Shown here: piece by piece, positions 6,935 through 7,524 of the stretch
Layout: the number at the start of each line of letters is the position of its first letter
How positions within the stretch are numbered: the first letter of the stretch is position 1
DNA from: Clostridia bacterium
GTDB lineage: Bacteria; Bacillota; Clostridia; Oscillospirales; Acutalibacteraceae
NCBI GenBank assembly: GCA_017519685.1
Contig: JAFWRV010000044.1
Coordinates: forward strand, 1-7,524
Length of the DNA: 7,524 bases
Reading direction: 5' to 3'
Made by a program: the position numbers and the translations under genes
Notes under the pieces: model-generated
Told to the model about the DNA's origin: nothing
Seen by the model: only the letters and a program-made list of their open reading frames with translations
Databases searched by the model: none

Positions 6935-7022
6935 GTTAAAGGGGAGTAGCGTATCCCGAAGGTCAACAACCGTCTTATGACTGGCCGGGGGAGCATAGTA
7001 TTATGTCAGCAAGACCTTTAAC
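6935..7022 (+). ncRNA. yybP-ykoY family manganese riboswitch aptamer
   Basis: The leader carries the hallmark GGGGAGTAGC element (6941-6950) right after the closing stem and ends in GTCAGCAAGACC. Stem P1 is eight perfect pairs, GTTAAAGG (6935-6942) with CCTTTAAC (7015-7022). Inside it, TCCCG (6954-6958) can pair with CGGGG (6986-6990, one G-U), GTCA (6962-6965) with TGAC (6978-6981), and CATA (6994-6997) with TATG (7002-7005). This class binds Mn2+ and usually turns on manganese exporters and related genes. Its position between a strong promoter and a P-type cation ATPase fits. Class recognition is from memory of the consensus; no covariance-model search was run. Confidence 0.88.
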
Positions 7023-7056
7023 ATAGCTTCCGGCTGTGTTAGAGGTCTTATTTATT
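7011..7056 (+). terminator. Riboswitch-controlled intrinsic terminator
   Basis: Bases 7011-7027 pair with 7033-7049 in a continuous 17-bp stem with two G-U pairs (7018 with 7042, 7024 with 7036) and a five-base TTCCG loop, followed by the T-rich TATTTATT run. The left arm contains the whole 3' strand of the aptamer's P1 stem (7015-7022), so aptamer and terminator cannot form together. Metal binding should stabilise P1, prevent the terminator and allow expression (an ON switch). It may also stop read-through from the rhamnosidase operon. Confidence 0.82.
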
Positions 7057-7077
7057 AAATTTTTTGGAGTGAAATTA

Positions 7078-7524
7078 ATGAAGCACTATCTGGAAAGTAC
7101 GGAAAGCGTTTTAAATGAAGTTAAATCTTCGGAAAACGGTCTTATTCCGGAAGAAGCGGAAAAGCGTCTTGCCGAAAACGGCAAGAACAAACTTGCCGAG
7201 GGAAAGAAAGATTCATTGCTTAAACGTTTTCTCTCACAGCTTGCAGACCCGATGATAATCATACTTATAGTCGCCGCTGTAATCAGTGCCGTAACAGCCG
7301 CCGTAAGCGGAGGCAATGAGGGCTATGCCGATGTGGTTATTATCATGGTTGTCGTAATAATCAACGCCATTCTCGGTGTTTATCAGGAGTCAAAAGCCGA
7401 AAAAGCCATTGAGGCGCTTCAGGAAATATCCGCCGCGACCTCCAAGGTTATACGCAACGGCAAGCTCATGGTAATTAAGAGCGAAGACATTGTTGTCGGC
7501 GACATAGTTGTTCTTGAGGCTGGC
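7078..7524 (+). CDS. P2-type cation-transporting P-type ATPase (Ca2+/Mn2+ type), N-terminal part
   Basis: The gene runs off the right edge; 149 codons are visible. Residues 1-60 form the cation-ATPase N-terminal region (PEEAEKRLAENGKNKL, 24-39), followed by two membrane helices (about 58-77 and 84-103), the stalk segment YQESKAEKAIEAL (102-114) and the start of the actuator domain VGDIVVLEAG (140-149). This pattern is typical of SERCA-like P2A ATPases annotated as calcium-transporting. The DKTGT phosphorylation site lies outside the window. It sits in the cytoplasmic membrane and exports a divalent cation using ATP. The Mn2+ riboswitch in front argues that Mn2+ is a physiological substrate, as proposed for YoaB of Lactococcus lactis. 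The ATG has a GGAG site (7066-7069) 8 bases upstream. Confidence 0.9.
   Translation, partial: MKHYLESTESVLNEVKSSENGLIPEEAEKRLAENGKNKLAEGKKDSLLKRFLSQLADPMIIILIVAAVISAVTAAVSGGNEGYADVVIIMVVVIINAILGVYQESKAEKAIEALQEISAATSKVIRNGKLMVIKSEDIVVGDIVVLEAG

Noticed and set aside
6935..7056. Leader as a T-box or other amino-acid-responsive element
   Set aside because: The leader is too short, lacks a T-box antiterminator bulge, and carries the GGGGAGTAGC element and gene context of the yybP-ykoY class.
1..7524. CRISPR arrays, tRNA or rRNA genes, insertion sequences, attachment sites
   Set aside because: No regularly spaced repeats, no cloverleaf-like sequences, no transposase or integrase fragments and no flanking direct repeats were seen when reading both strands.

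Overview
The window looks like a piece of a chromosome from an anaerobic, low-to-mid GC Firmicute, most likely a gut or rumen Clostridia member. This is inferred from the strong AGGAGG-type ribosome binding sites, sigma-A-like promoters, tightly overlapping genes, glycan-degrading gene content, and a metal riboswitch that controls its gene by a transcription terminator. The species cannot be named from the sequence alone.

Layout. Positions 1-3640 carry a minus-strand operon, in transcription order: a fusion of a GNAT acetyltransferase domain to a Gfo/Idh/MocA oxidoreductase (3640-1772), a ROK-family sugar kinase (1775-813), a GmhA-like SIS-domain sugar-phosphate isomerase (820-203), and the first 63 codons of a glycoside hydrolase family 2 enzyme (190 to beyond the window start). 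The first three genes overlap end to start, and the fourth starts 12 bases after the third. The 126-base gap at 3641-3766 is a divergent promoter region. Each of its two predicted promoters has a perfect inverted repeat over its -10 box. On the plus strand follow a membrane-anchored or secreted SGNH hydrolase/esterase (3767-4537) and a cytoplasmic GH78 alpha-L-rhamnosidase (4534-6891), which share an ATGA overlap.

The two divergent operons read as one catabolic module for a rhamnose-containing and probably acylated glycan or plant glycoside. The esterase removes acyl groups outside or at the membrane. The rhamnosidase and the GH2 enzyme remove sugars inside the cell. The oxidoreductase, kinase and isomerase process the products. 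The physical linkage is visible in the sequence; the pathway and substrate are inference. No transporter or regulator gene lies in the window.

The right end (6888-7524) is a separate unit: a strong promoter, an 88-nt aptamer that matches the yybP-ykoY manganese riboswitch class, a 17-bp terminator hairpin that competes with the aptamer's closing stem, and the start of a P2-type (calcium/manganese type) P-type ATPase. This is a well-understood metal-export switch, readable here at base-pair level. The least familiar part is the minus-strand operon, with its unusual acetyltransferase-oxidoreductase fusion, a ROK kinase without the zinc cysteines, and a heptose-isomerase-like enzyme in a catabolic setting.
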